From NCBI RefSeq assembly GCF_024363565.1, contig NZ_JAJEKE010000014.1:1-64000 (forward strand): a stretch of DNA of 64,000 nt. The letters are read 5' to 3'. The notes below the pieces were generated by a model. That model was not told the DNA's origin, did not search any database, and saw only the letters and a list, made by a program, of their open reading frames with translations. A program made the position numbers and the translations under genes. Positions within the stretch are counted from its first letter, which is position 1; every line of letters begins with the position of its first letter. Positions 51,143 to 59,716 of this stretch are shown one piece after another. This DNA comes from Lutispora saccharofermentans (GTDB taxonomy: Bacteria; Bacillota; Clostridia; Lutisporales; Lutisporaceae).

Positions 51143-51343
51143 AAAGTGCCAATGGGGACGGAGCAATCTTCTTATATTCTGCCACATCAGTAGTATATTA
51201 CGAACTTATTGTCTATTTCTTGCATGTACATAATTCAATAGTCTACATAACAATTATTGACCATATGGAAAATTATTGGTATATTTATTGCATATCAGAA
51301 TAATGTTGTGAAGAACTGATAATTTATATTAGGCGGTGCATCA

Positions 51344-51877
51344 ATGAAAAAGCCATTAACCGTGCTTGTACTCTTCGTCTACATGGTACCCCTATCGCTT
51401 TTCCTGACTTTTTATCAGATTTTTACAAAAGGAATGAAAGATTCTTTTGAATTAGCCATTTTTACGATTCCATTATTACTCATGATTGCAGTGTGTATAT
51501 TGGTAGCTGTAAACATCATGGCCGCGGTACATTCCATAGTACGGGCACAAGATTTGTTGTTCAGAACAGTTATGATTTTCAAATTGTGTCTTATACCATT
51601 CTATATAGTTAATTTTGCTTGCTGGATGATTGCTTCAATGGTATTCCATATTGCAATAATTATCTGGCCGATGATTCCATTTATCATTGCATACACTTAT
51701 TTTACCTTGCTTGGCACATCCGCATATATAATAGCCAAACTGTTTTCTTTACGAAAAAGCAAGATAATTACCACAAAACAATTTGTGCTTCATGGTATAT
51801 TACAGATTATTTTTGCAGTAGATGTGATAGACACCATTTATTTAGCGATAAAGCAAAAAAGTTTCAATGAATATTAG
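51344..51877 (+). CDS. Multi-pass membrane protein (possibly DUF6652)
   Basis: A 177-residue protein with five predicted membrane segments. The C-terminal part (AKLFSLRKSKIITTKQFVLH then GILQIIFAVDVIDTIYL) resembles small clostridial membrane proteins labelled DUF6652, by memory only. GGCGG precedes the ATG. Function unknown; a single gene in the accessory zone. Confidence 0.65.
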   Translation: MKKPLTVLVLFVYMVPLSLFLTFYQIFTKGMKDSFELAIFTIPLLLMIAVCILVAVNIMAAVHSIVRAQDLLFRTVMIFKLCLIPFYIVNFACWMIASMVFHIAIIIWPMIPFIIAYTYFTLLGTSAYIIAKLFSLRKSKIITTKQFVLHGILQIIFAVDVIDTIYLAIKQKSFNEY

Positions 51878-52026
51878 TGCAACAACAATAGATTATAAGC
51901 ATTATTAGAATATACTGCTGTATAACATTTTTCAAAAAAAGCAACCTCAACAAGCCCATAATACATGAAAGCAGTAGGACGCACTTTTAGTACAATGTGT
52001 AGCATCAATAAGGTTATTTTATTAAA

Positions 52027-52056
52027 TTGACAAAATAATTTTTAAAGATATATAAT
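52027..52056 (+). promoter_or_regulatory. Promoter of the trpS leader
   Basis: TTGACA (52027-52032) and TATAAT (52051-52056) are separated by 18 bases, just before the first T-box stem. Confidence 0.8.
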
Positions 52057-52067
52057 ATAATAAAAAA

Positions 52068-52318
52068 ATGAAACCATTGAATAAGAGTAGTAAACATGGG
52101 AATCTGAATATACAGAGAGCTATTGATGGTGAGAATATAGCATTTCAATCTATGTTGAATGGACTTATGAGGGCAGCTCGAAAGCTTTGCGAGTAGGTGT
52201 TGACGGAAATCCTAACCGTTATGATGGAAGCGTATGTCAGTACGTATAATTTGTTTTTGGGTGGCTAAACAGAACTGTAAGCTTCTGTCCCTTTTGGGAT
52301 AGGAGCTTTTTATTTTTT
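52068..52318 (+). ncRNA. T-box leader, tryptophan-specific
   Basis: tRNA-sensing riboswitch of the trpS transcript. Visible parts: stem I with AAGAGTAGTAA at its base and CAGAGAGC; the GGTGAGAATATAGC bulge region; the specifier loop GAATGGACT, whose TGG codon specifies Trp; a stem III GACGGAAATCCTAACCGTTAT; the T-box bulge GGGTGGCTAAAC (52259-52270); and a terminator AAGCTTCTGTCCC...GGGATAGGAGCTTTTT to 52318. TGGC in the bulge would pair with the GCCA end of tRNA-Trp. Uncharged tRNA-Trp should open the antiterminator and raise trpS expression. Confidence 0.93.
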
Positions 52319-52333
52319 AAAGGAGATGATTTT

Positions 52334-52363
52334 ATGAAAGATGGTTGGTGGTATTTATTCTAA
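52334..52363 (+). CDS. Trp-Trp leader peptide before trpS
   Basis: A nine-residue ORF, MKDGWWYLF, with AAAGGAG seven bases upstream, lies after the T-box terminator and 27 bases before trpS. Two adjacent Trp codons invite ribosome stalling when Trp-tRNA is short. The stop codon is 12 bases before the trpS ribosome site, so a ribosome at the stop could cover that site while one stalled at the Trp codons would not, as known for rtpLP upstream of the anti-TRAP gene of Bacillus subtilis. Confidence 0.7.
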   Translation: MKDGWWYLF

Positions 52364-52390
52364 AATAATAATGTAAAGGAGATTTTTGAA

Positions 52391-53383
52391 ATGAAACGAA
52401 TTTTAACAGGTGACAGAACAACCGGCAAATTACATTTAGGACATTATGCAGGGAGCCTTCAGAACAGAGTCAAGCTGCAAAAGGAATATGATACTTTCAT
52501 TATATTAGCTGATGTCCAGGCCCTTACAACTCATTTTGAACGGCCGGAGCTGATAAACCAAAGTATCTATGATGTTGCAATTGACAATCTATCTGTAGGA
52601 TTAGACCCTGATAACATAACTATGTTTTTGCAATCTAAAATAAGTGCCATTGCAGAACTAACGGTATTCTATTCAATGCTTGTTTCAGTGAATTCATTGA
52701 GACATAATCCAACTATAAAAACGGAAGCCAAGCAGTATGGATATGATGATTTGAGCTATGGCTTTTTGGGATATCCCGTAAGTCAAGCAGCAGATATGAC
52801 TTTTTGCGATGCGGACCTAGTCCCTGTCGGAGAGGACCAGCTTCCGCACATAGAACAAGGAAGAAAAATTGTAAGGCGATTTAATAGTTTATATGGCAAA
52901 GGAAAGATTATTGTCAAAGAGCCGCAAGCCCTGATTAGTAATACTCCTCGGCTTATCGGATTAGATGGAAATTTTAAAATGGGCAAAAGTCTTGGCAATG
53001 CAATCTATTTATCGGATACTGCTGAAGATGTCAATGAAAAAGTAAAATCAGCAATTACTGATAAAGACAGGATAAGCATAAAAGACAAAGGCAATCCGGA
53101 TATATGTACAGTAAGCAAATATCATCAGGCAATTAATCATAGTGAATATGAAAACATTTGTGAAATGTGCAGAAATGCTAATATTGGCTGTACAGCTTGC
53201 AAAGATCTTTTATCAAAAAAGATAAATTTACTCCTTGCTCCATTCAGAGAAAAACATGTTTATTATGAAGAGCATAAAAGCAAGGTGCGTGATATTATAC
53301 TTGAGGGCAGCAAAAAAGCAAATAGGATAGGCAATGAAACCATTGAAAATGTTAAAAAGGCTATGAATATCTATATGGAATAG
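52391..53383 (+). CDS. trpS: Tryptophanyl-tRNA synthetase
   Basis: Class I synthetase of 330 residues that charges tRNA-Trp. HIGH-type motif GKLHLGHYAGSL at 12-23; the KMSKS loop reads KMGKS at 196-200 (GNFKMGKSLGNAIYL). It has a CxxC...CxxC cluster (CEMCRNANIGCTAC) in the anticodon-binding region, as in a known bacterial subgroup. AAAGGAG lies nine bases before the ATG. The T-box and Trp leader peptide upstream fit a tryptophan-controlled gene. Whether it is the only TrpRS of the cell cannot be told; its place among accessory genes and the altered loop allow a second, specialised copy. Confidence 0.92.
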   Translation: MKRILTGDRTTGKLHLGHYAGSLQNRVKLQKEYDTFIILADVQALTTHFERPELINQSIYDVAIDNLSVGLDPDNITMFLQSKISAIAELTVFYSMLVSVNSLRHNPTIKTEAKQYGYDDLSYGFLGYPVSQAADMTFCDADLVPVGEDQLPHIEQGRKIVRRFNSLYGKGKIIVKEPQALISNTPRLIGLDGNFKMGKSLGNAIYLSDTAEDVNEKVKSAITDKDRISIKDKGNPDICTVSKYHQAINHSEYENICEMCRNANIGCTACKDLLSKKINLLLAPFREKHVYYEEHKSKVRDIILEGSKKANRIGNETIENVKKAMNIYME

Positions 53384-53516
53384 ATAAGGATATTTGTTGA
53401 TATAAGAAATAAAAGAATATGTTAAATATTTGAAGTTTGTAATAGTATTCTGTATAATAAAATAGATGAAAAGTAGTAGAATATTGTGAACGAAGAATTG
53501 AAAGGAGAATTAAGCA

Positions 53517-53798
53517 TTGAATAAATTTAATAAGGTAACTGAGATAATAGATTCTGCAAAGAGCTTAGATAGTGAGTTTGAAGATATACTTGAATTATCA
53601 AAAACTTGTAAGTTTTCTAATTGTACTCATACAACTGAGCCAGAATGTTCGGTTAAGAAAGCAATTTCTGAAGGTACTCTTTCAATAGAACGATTCAACG
53701 ATTATTATGCTACAAAAGAAGAATCCCAATATGTTTCTAAGAAAAAGAATAAAACTAAGGCTATTGATTATATGAAAAAGTTAAAACTTTTCCGATAG
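53517..53798 (+). CDS. Stand-alone RsgA C-terminal zinc domain
   Basis: A 93-residue protein that matches only the last part of the ribosome-assembly GTPase RsgA: DSEFEDILELSKTCKFSNCT, with zinc ligands C31, C36, H38 and C44, then EPECSVKKAISEGTLSIERF. The OB fold and the GTPase are absent. It has its own AAAGGAG nine bases before a TTG start, and the frame is open, so it may be a real small ribosome-binding protein rather than a decayed gene. No RsgA N-terminal pieces are seen upstream. Confidence 0.7.
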   Translation: MNKFNKVTEIIDSAKSLDSEFEDILELSKTCKFSNCTHTTEPECSVKKAISEGTLSIERFNDYYATKEESQYVSKKKNKTKAIDYMKKLKLFR

Positions 53799-53933
53799 TT
53801 CTAAATATGCACTTTGCTTAGATAATCCATCATTAAATATGCTGTAGTATTTCTTTAAAGAGAATATAGCAAAGCGATACACCTTTTTCTTAATTTATGA
53901 AGCTAAAAACAGCAAAAAAAGGAGGCGGTATAA

Positions 53934-54464
53934 ATGAAAAATATCAAGAAATATAACTTAGTAAAACGAACTTTGCTATGTTGCATTTTGTTATTTTACA
54001 TATATCCGGCAGAGGTTTTGGCAAACTCATCATGGCATTGGGTAACAGTAAGTCCTATGAGAGTTTTACCCCTTGCAATAATATTAACGCTTGCTATCGA
54101 GACCTGGGGAGTAAGCGTGTATGGAAAAGTAAAGGGAAAAGTAAAGGCCTTTATTATTGTTACTTTTGCAAATATTGTTTCGTTTATTGCGCCATATATT
54201 TATAGCACTTGTATTTTAAATAGATTTTATGGTTCAGGCTGGGGCTATGCATGGGAAAGAGCATTCAACAACGGTCCTAATTATATAATTAGGCTTGCTT
54301 ATTTAGTACTAACATTGTGTATTGAAGTGCCTCTGGTATATTTTCTGCTTAAAAATCAAAGCAAGGATAAGAAAAAATTATTGCTTATAACTATAGTTGC
54401 AAATGTAATTACTACGATAGCTGTTGCGGTTCTGGAAAGACTTCTTTGCCAGGGTCAATGGTAG
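53934..54464 (+). CDS. Multi-pass membrane protein, unknown
   Basis: A 176-residue protein with an N-terminal signal-like helix (residues 10-31, ending LANSS), then about four membrane segments and a short charged C-terminal loop (KNQSKDKKK). No family recognised. AAAGGAGG precedes the ATG. It is followed after 30 bp by a GNAT gene. Confidence 0.6.
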   Translation: MKNIKKYNLVKRTLLCCILLFYIYPAEVLANSSWHWVTVSPMRVLPLAIILTLAIETWGVSVYGKVKGKVKAFIIVTFANIVSFIAPYIYSTCILNRFYGSGWGYAWERAFNNGPNYIIRLAYLVLTLCIEVPLVYFLLKNQSKDKKKLLLITIVANVITTIAVAVLERLLCQGQW

Positions 54465-54494
54465 AGCATTGTGATAATTCAAAGGAGAGCATTT

Positions 54495-55202
54495 ATGGAT
54501 AAAGCAAGTAAAATAAACATAGTACAAGAAAGACTCGCTGCTATTGGCGAATACAATTCCGAAGCTTTTAAAGACGATAAAAATGTATTTATTAAATCAA
54601 CAAAGTCATTTTTTGAAATAATTACATTTGGTAAGAATGCCGTTATTAGAGCTGATATATCTATTTACGATTGGTGTGTAAAACATTTTTCGGCAATACC
54701 GGCATGTGAGATTATGGATGGAGAAAATCTCTTTCTCATTGAAAAAAAGCTTCGCGAATTTGGTAAGAAGCTTGCCGGAGAGCATGTTAGATATCTGTAT
54801 TTAGATAACAATAAATCTGTTAATCAGCCATCTGGCTTTAAATATCAACTTTTCGATAAAAATAATATGAATATCTTGTATAAGGAAAAAGGATTTAATA
54901 ATGCGTTGAATTATAAAAATGATGTCATTGCATTTGGTGCGTATCATAAAGATCAACTTGTTGCCTTAGCCGGAGCTGATGACAGTTTATTAAACTTATG
55001 GCAAATCGGTATAGATACTTTGCCTGCATTTAGAAACAATGGACTGGCAGCGTATCTTGTGAAAACATTAGCTGATGAAATTGAAAAACGTGGCGCATTA
55101 CCGTATTACACTACATGGAGCCCCAATATTGCATCAACAACAGTTGCTCTTAAAACGGGTTTTTTCCCTACTTGGGTTGGATATTATGCGGAGGATATAT
55201 AA
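54495..55202 (+). CDS. GNAT-family N-acetyltransferase
   Basis: A 235-residue protein with a variable N-terminal half and a C-terminal GNAT domain: acetyl-CoA loop IDTLPAFRNNGLAAYLVKTL near residue 173, and WSPNIASTTVALKTGFFPTW at the end. ATG 54495 follows AAAGGAGAG. The stop TAA is followed directly by the NUDIX start ATG, so the two are cotranscribed. Confidence 0.85.
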   Translation: MDKASKINIVQERLAAIGEYNSEAFKDDKNVFIKSTKSFFEIITFGKNAVIRADISIYDWCVKHFSAIPACEIMDGENLFLIEKKLREFGKKLAGEHVRYLYLDNNKSVNQPSGFKYQLFDKNNMNILYKEKGFNNALNYKNDVIAFGAYHKDQLVALAGADDSLLNLWQIGIDTLPAFRNNGLAAYLVKTLADEIEKRGALPYYTTWSPNIASTTVALKTGFFPTWVGYYAEDI

Positions 55203-55661
55203 ATGAGCAAGTGTGAAAAGGCGATAGTAACGGTTTTATGTATGGTTTATAATGGTAATAAGATATTGCTTCAAGACAGAGTCAAAAAAGATTGGCGCGG
55301 ACTTACGTTTCCGGGAGGGCATGTAGAAAAAGAAGAATCATTTATTCAGGCAGTTATTCGTGAGATATATGAAGAAACAGGATTAACGATAAGGGAGCCT
55401 AAATTATGCGGGGTAAAGCAATTTCAAACAGATGAAGATGAACGATATATCGTATTATTGTTTAAAACGGATAAATTTGAAGGCACTTTGATTTCTTCTG
55501 ATGAAGGAGAAATGAGATGGATTGATAGGGACTCATTAAATGATTATAAATTAGTGAATGATTCTATGGATTTATTAAAAGTTTTTGATTCAGATTGTTA
55601 TAGTGAATTTATGTATGAACGCAGCAAATCAGGTGATGATTGGATAGTTAGATTGTATTAA
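55203..55661 (+). CDS. NUDIX hydrolase (MutT-like)
   Basis: A 152-residue nucleotide pyrophosphohydrolase. The full Nudix box is present: G-G-H-V-E-K-E-E at about 40 followed by REIYEETGL. The group that opens FPGGHVEKEESF resembles 8-oxo-dGTP diphosphatases of clostridia. It begins right after the GNAT stop codon. Physiological substrate not fixed. Confidence 0.88.
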   Translation: MSKCEKAIVTVLCMVYNGNKILLQDRVKKDWRGLTFPGGHVEKEESFIQAVIREIYEETGLTIREPKLCGVKQFQTDEDERYIVLLFKTDKFEGTLISSDEGEMRWIDRDSLNDYKLVNDSMDLLKVFDSDCYSEFMYERSKSGDDWIVRLY

Positions 55662-55707
55662 AAGGACTATCTGAGCTTTTGAAAAGATTATTTTGGAGGT
55701 GTTCTAA

Positions 55708-56277
55708 GTGAAAAGAATAATAGCAATGATCATGGCCTGCTCAGTTCTTATGCTATTCGGCTGCTCCGGGGAAACTGCTGCGAATACTGATTATACTACT
55801 ACGATTGACGGTCAAGCTGCCGTGATATCATTTCTCGAAGGAAGCCTCTCGGAAGGGAAAATAAAAACCGATAATGGAACATATACATTCTCTTATTCCA
55901 TGGATGGAACCCTTTCTATTGTCTATCCCAATGGATATATATATTCCCAAAAGGATATAGGCGGAGGAATTGCGGTTCCAGCGGATTATGATGCAAGCGC
56001 CGTAGAAAAATTGGGATATATAGACGGTTTTTCACTTGCGCGGGCCATTTCCTCAGCTTCTGATAGTGGTCGTAATGATACAGACGGCGCTCCTATTATT
56101 CTCTCTTTGTTTCTTGTCGCCGTTGGCATTTGGTTTATCAGCGCGCCAAGAAGTGCGTGGTGGATATCAAAAGGGTGGTATTTCAAGAATGCCGAACCCT
56201 CTGATTTGTCTTTGATTGTATATCGCGTGGGAGGATGTATGCTGGTGTTTGGCGGAATAATATCTTTTTTTGCCTGA
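55708..56277 (+). CDS. Lipoprotein with C-terminal DUF6199-like membrane domain
   Basis: A 189-residue protein with lipobox MLFGC (Cys19), a short beta-rich outer domain (20-120), and two C-terminal membrane helices with RSAWWISKGWYFKNAEPSDL between them, which I recognise as DUF6199-like. Function unknown. GTG start with GGAGG nine bases upstream. Last gene of the accessory zone. Confidence 0.7.
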   Translation: MKRIIAMIMACSVLMLFGCSGETAANTDYTTTIDGQAAVISFLEGSLSEGKIKTDNGTYTFSYSMDGTLSIVYPNGYIYSQKDIGGGIAVPADYDASAVEKLGYIDGFSLARAISSASDSGRNDTDGAPIILSLFLVAVGIWFISAPRSAWWISKGWYFKNAEPSDLSLIVYRVGGCMLVFGGIISFFA

Positions 56278-56350
56278 TCCATTATATATGATACAGCGGT
56301 ATTATCTGTGCGAAATGGGCTGGAATGCTTACTAGATTTCCTTCAAGCAG

Positions 56351-56430
56351 AATAAATATAAATAGGGCAATACCTGTTACCTTTAAAAATAGTAAATAAA
56401 CTATTGGAAGGCGGTATTGCCCTATTTTAT
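56351..56430. repeat. Dispersed inverted-repeat element, copy B
   Basis: AGGGCAATACC...GGCGGTATTGCCCT with interior CTTTAAAAATAG, homologous to 37081-37144 including the flanking ATAAATATAAA on the left and ATT on the right. It is followed by TTTTAT, so it could end the preceding lipoprotein transcript. Confidence 0.6.
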
Positions 56431-56540
56431 AAGGATAGCCATATCGGAAATGATAAGCATAAGTTTGCATATTAGCGGAAAATATATTAAGAGATTATAT
56501 ATTTAGCTAATAATACCTTTACATAAAGGAGGATGACGCT

Positions 56541-58877
56541 TTGCATACTATTGCAGCCGTCGGTAAGAGCATACAGCGGAAGGAAGCATGGGATAAGGTG
56601 ACAGGAATTGCCAAATACACAGATGATTACATTGTGCCGGGTATTTTATATGCTAAATTAGTCACAAGTCCTTTTGCCCATGCCAAAATTAAATCAATTG
56701 ATATTTCTGAAGCTGTAAAAGCTTCTGGAGTTCAAGCTGTAATTACAGGCAGCAGCTTTCCTATCCTTTGCGGAGTGGAGCTCGAAGATCGTCCCCCTCT
56801 TGCAACAGACAAGATACGGTATTTCGGTGAACCCGTTGCTCTAATAGTAGCCAGCAGTGAGCGCGAAGCCATGCATGCAGTCAAGCTTGTAAAAATGGAA
56901 TACGAACCATTACAGGTGGTAAATTCTCCTGGAGATGCAATAAAAGCTGGTGCACCCATTATTCATGAAAACTTATATCAGTATAAGCATGTGGCTATTG
57001 AGGCTTCTCCAGAACCAAATACAAACATTGCGCAACGTATAAAAATAAGAAAAGGCGATATGGCTAAAGGCTGGGCTGAAAGTGAAGTCATTATTGAGGC
57101 CAGTTATACTCTTCCAAAGTCAGACCATATAGCTATGGAAGCCAGGAATGCCCGGGCAGAAATACATGCCGACGGTCAGGTTGTGATCAGTTCTTCAACT
57201 CAAGCCCCTTATTCCGTAAAGAAAATGATAAGCAAATATTTCGGAATAGAGGAAGGAAAAGTTACTGTAAAAACACCTCTTGTGGGTGGAGGGTTTGGAG
57301 GAAAAGCTCCTGTACAGCTTGAAATGCTTGCTTATATGGCTTCAAAATCCGTTGGCGGTAGAATTGTTAAAATAGCAAATACAAGGGAGGAAGATATCGT
57401 CACCTCTCCCTGCCGTTTAGGCTTAGAGGCAAAAATAAAATTGGGCGCATCAAAGAATGGACTGCTAAAGGCTGCTGAAATGATATATATTGTCGATACC
57501 GGTGGTTATACCGATATCGGACCTCGTTTAGCAAAAGCTATCGCTGTTGACTGTACAGGTCCTTATAATATTGAAAACGTATGGTGCGACTCGCTTTGTG
57601 TATATACCAACCACCCTTACTCAACATCTTTCAGGGGCTTCGGGCATGCCGCCTATACATTTTGTATAGAAAGGTCATTAGAAAAGCTAGCCCGTAAACT
57701 TGCAATGGATCCGCTGGAATTGAGAATCAAAAATGCCATTGCTCCGCAAATGACGACTCCAACTCAGATTAAAACAACCTTAAGCAATATCGGCAACCTT
57801 ACAGCATGCCTTCAAAAGTTAAAGGAATCAATAAATTGGAATGAAGGAGCAAGGATCGACTTAGGAAACAATAAAATTAGGGCAAAAGGTATCAGCTGCT
57901 TCTGGAAGACATCCGATTCTCCAACGGATGCCGTATCAGGGGTGTTTCTGACATTCAACACCGACGGCAGTATTAACTTGAACAGTGGTGCAGTTGAATG
58001 CGGACCTGGAATGAAAACCACTTTAGCCCAGATACTTGCTGAAAAAATGAAAATGGATATAAGCAGAATCCATGTCAAACTGGAAGTAGACACACAGATC
58101 AGCCCTGAGCATTGGAAAACTGTTGCCAGTATGACGACATTTATGGCCGGCAAGGCGACGTTAAGGGCTGCAGAGGACTTGATCGGACAGCTTAAAGGCT
58201 TAGCTGCCGTAGCCATGAGGTGTCCTCCGGAAGATTTGGCTGTCGCGGAGGAAAAAGTGTTTCTGAAACAAGACCCCAGCATATATATAGCATTTAAGGA
58301 TTTAATTCACGGATATAAATACCCGAACGGCAATGCTATAGAAGGACAGACTCTGGGGCGTGGCAGCTTTATTATGAGCCGCATAACTCAACTTGACAAG
58401 GAAACCGGCAAGGGAAAACCTGGTCCGGCTTGGGCTGTAGGAGTGCAAGCCGTAGAAGTGGAGTTTGATACAAAGGAGTTTACATATAGACTGCTGAAAG
58501 CAGCAACAGTAATCGATGCAGGAAGAGTTCTGAATCCCAAAACTGCACGCGGCCTTGTTACCGGCGGAATGTGCATGGGCCTTGGTCTTGGGAGCCGTGA
58601 AAGTTTTTCCTATGATATGCAAGGAAAAGTATTAACTACCAGTCTGCGTACTTATAAAGTGATGCACATAGGTGAAGAACCAAAATATATAGTTGATTTT
58701 ATTGAAACTCCTCAAATAGATTCTCCCTATGGTGCAAGAGGAATAGCTGAACACGGAATTATCGGAATTCCAGCCGCTTTAGCAAATGCACTATCTTTAG
58801 CGGCACAAATTGATCTGGACCAATTACCTCTCACACCGGAATATATCTGGAAGACAAAGACTGGAGGCATAGTATGA
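56541..58877 (+). CDS. Molybdenum hydroxylase, large molybdopterin subunit
   Basis: A 778-residue catalytic subunit of the xanthine dehydrogenase/CO dehydrogenase family, holding the molybdopterin cytosine dinucleotide cofactor. Motifs: GGGFGGKAPVQ near residue 252, RGFGHAAYTFCIE near residue 359 and the catalytic-glutamate region RGIAEHGIIGIPAALANAL near residue 733. TTG start with AAAGGAGG eight bases upstream. Gene order large-medium-small is that of coxLMS/ndh-type clusters. No purine or nicotinate catabolic genes adjoin it, so the substrate is open. The medium subunit gene overlaps by four bases. Confidence 0.92.
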   Translation: MHTIAAVGKSIQRKEAWDKVTGIAKYTDDYIVPGILYAKLVTSPFAHAKIKSIDISEAVKASGVQAVITGSSFPILCGVELEDRPPLATDKIRYFGEPVALIVASSEREAMHAVKLVKMEYEPLQVVNSPGDAIKAGAPIIHENLYQYKHVAIEASPEPNTNIAQRIKIRKGDMAKGWAESEVIIEASYTLPKSDHIAMEARNARAEIHADGQVVISSSTQAPYSVKKMISKYFGIEEGKVTVKTPLVGGGFGGKAPVQLEMLAYMASKSVGGRIVKIANTREEDIVTSPCRLGLEAKIKLGASKNGLLKAAEMIYIVDTGGYTDIGPRLAKAIAVDCTGPYNIENVWCDSLCVYTNHPYSTSFRGFGHAAYTFCIERSLEKLARKLAMDPLELRIKNAIAPQMTTPTQIKTTLSNIGNLTACLQKLKESINWNEGARIDLGNNKIRAKGISCFWKTSDSPTDAVSGVFLTFNTDGSINLNSGAVECGPGMKTTLAQILAEKMKMDISRIHVKLEVDTQISPEHWKTVASMTTFMAGKATLRAAEDLIGQLKGLAAVAMRCPPEDLAVAEEKVFLKQDPSIYIAFKDLIHGYKYPNGNAIEGQTLGRGSFIMSRITQLDKETGKGKPGPAWAVGVQAVEVEFDTKEFTYRLLKAATVIDAGRVLNPKTARGLVTGGMCMGLGLGSRESFSYDMQGKVLTTSLRTYKVMHIGEEPKYIVDFIETPQIDSPYGARGIAEHGIIGIPAALANALSLAAQIDLDQLPLTPEYIWKTKTGGIV

Positions 58878-59716
58878 TTCCATATAATTTTGATTACTAC
58901 AGACCGGATACAATAGATGAAGCCGTTCAAATCTTTAAGCAGCTGGACTGTCAAAACAAAAACCCTCTTTACTATGGAGGCGGCTCAGAGATCATAAGTA
59001 TGGCGAGAGTGCATAATATCCATACCAGAGCTGTTATTGACCTGAAAGCGATTCCGGAGAATAATGTTCTTGAATTTCAAGGTGACAAATTAGTGATTGG
59101 CTCTTCCGTTACACTTTCCAGAATATCGGAATCAAAGTTATATCCATTGCTGGGAAAGTCAAGCGGAAGAATAGCTGACCATACTATGCAGTGCAAGATA
59201 ACTCTCGGCGGTAATATTGGCGGAACAATTATATATAGGGAGTCTGTATTGCCTTTGCTATTATCCGACAGTGATGTTGTTATAGCCGGAGGAAATAAGA
59301 TAAAGCAAGTTTCTATTCACGAAGTTTTCAATGAACGTCTCCTGCTTTCGAAAGGTGAATTTATAGTCCAATTTATAATAGGAAAAGAGTATGCAACATT
59401 ACCTTTTGTTCATGTAAAAAAGACAAAAAACGAGAAAATCGATTATCCGTTAATATCTATTGCAGCAATAAAGAAAGATAATAGCATCAGATTTGCATCA
59501 AGCGGCGTCTGCCCTTTCCCATTCAGATCCTCTCAGGTGGAAGAATGTCTTAATGCAAAAGATGACCCGCTGGAAGTAAGAGCAGCTAATGCAATAAAGT
59601 CTCTCCCTTCACCTATCTTGAATGATCTGTCGGGCACAAGCAGCTACAGGAAATTCGTGCTCATGAATACATTGATCAGTACATTGGAAACATTGGAGGG
59701 ATGCCGCAATGCTTAA
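58874..59716 (+). CDS. Molybdenum hydroxylase, FAD-binding subunit
   Basis: A 280-residue medium subunit of the same enzyme. FAD-binding elements LYYGGGSEIISMARVHN near residue 35 and TLGGNIGG near residue 115 are present, followed by a CO_deh_flav_C-type domain. The ATGA overlap with the large-subunit gene and the eight-base overlap with the iron-sulfur gene make it the centre of a tightly coupled operon. Confidence 0.92.
   Translation: MIPYNFDYYRPDTIDEAVQIFKQLDCQNKNPLYYGGGSEIISMARVHNIHTRAVIDLKAIPENNVLEFQGDKLVIGSSVTLSRISESKLYPLLGKSSGRIADHTMQCKITLGGNIGGTIIYRESVLPLLLSDSDVVIAGGNKIKQVSIHEVFNERLLLSKGEFIVQFIIGKEYATLPFVHVKKTKNEKIDYPLISIAAIKKDNSIRFASSGVCPFPFRSSQVEECLNAKDDPLEVRAANAIKSLPSPILNDLSGTSSYRKFVLMNTLISTLETLEGCRNA

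Noticed and set aside
39496-56277. Chromosomal integron cassette array
   Set aside because: No integrase gene and no attC-like structures with conserved core sites are visible; genes occur on both strands and repeats are few and irregular.
56732-58622. Antisense open frames within the Mo-hydroxylase large subunit
   Set aside because: They overlap fully a well-supported gene with intact motifs and have no translation signals.
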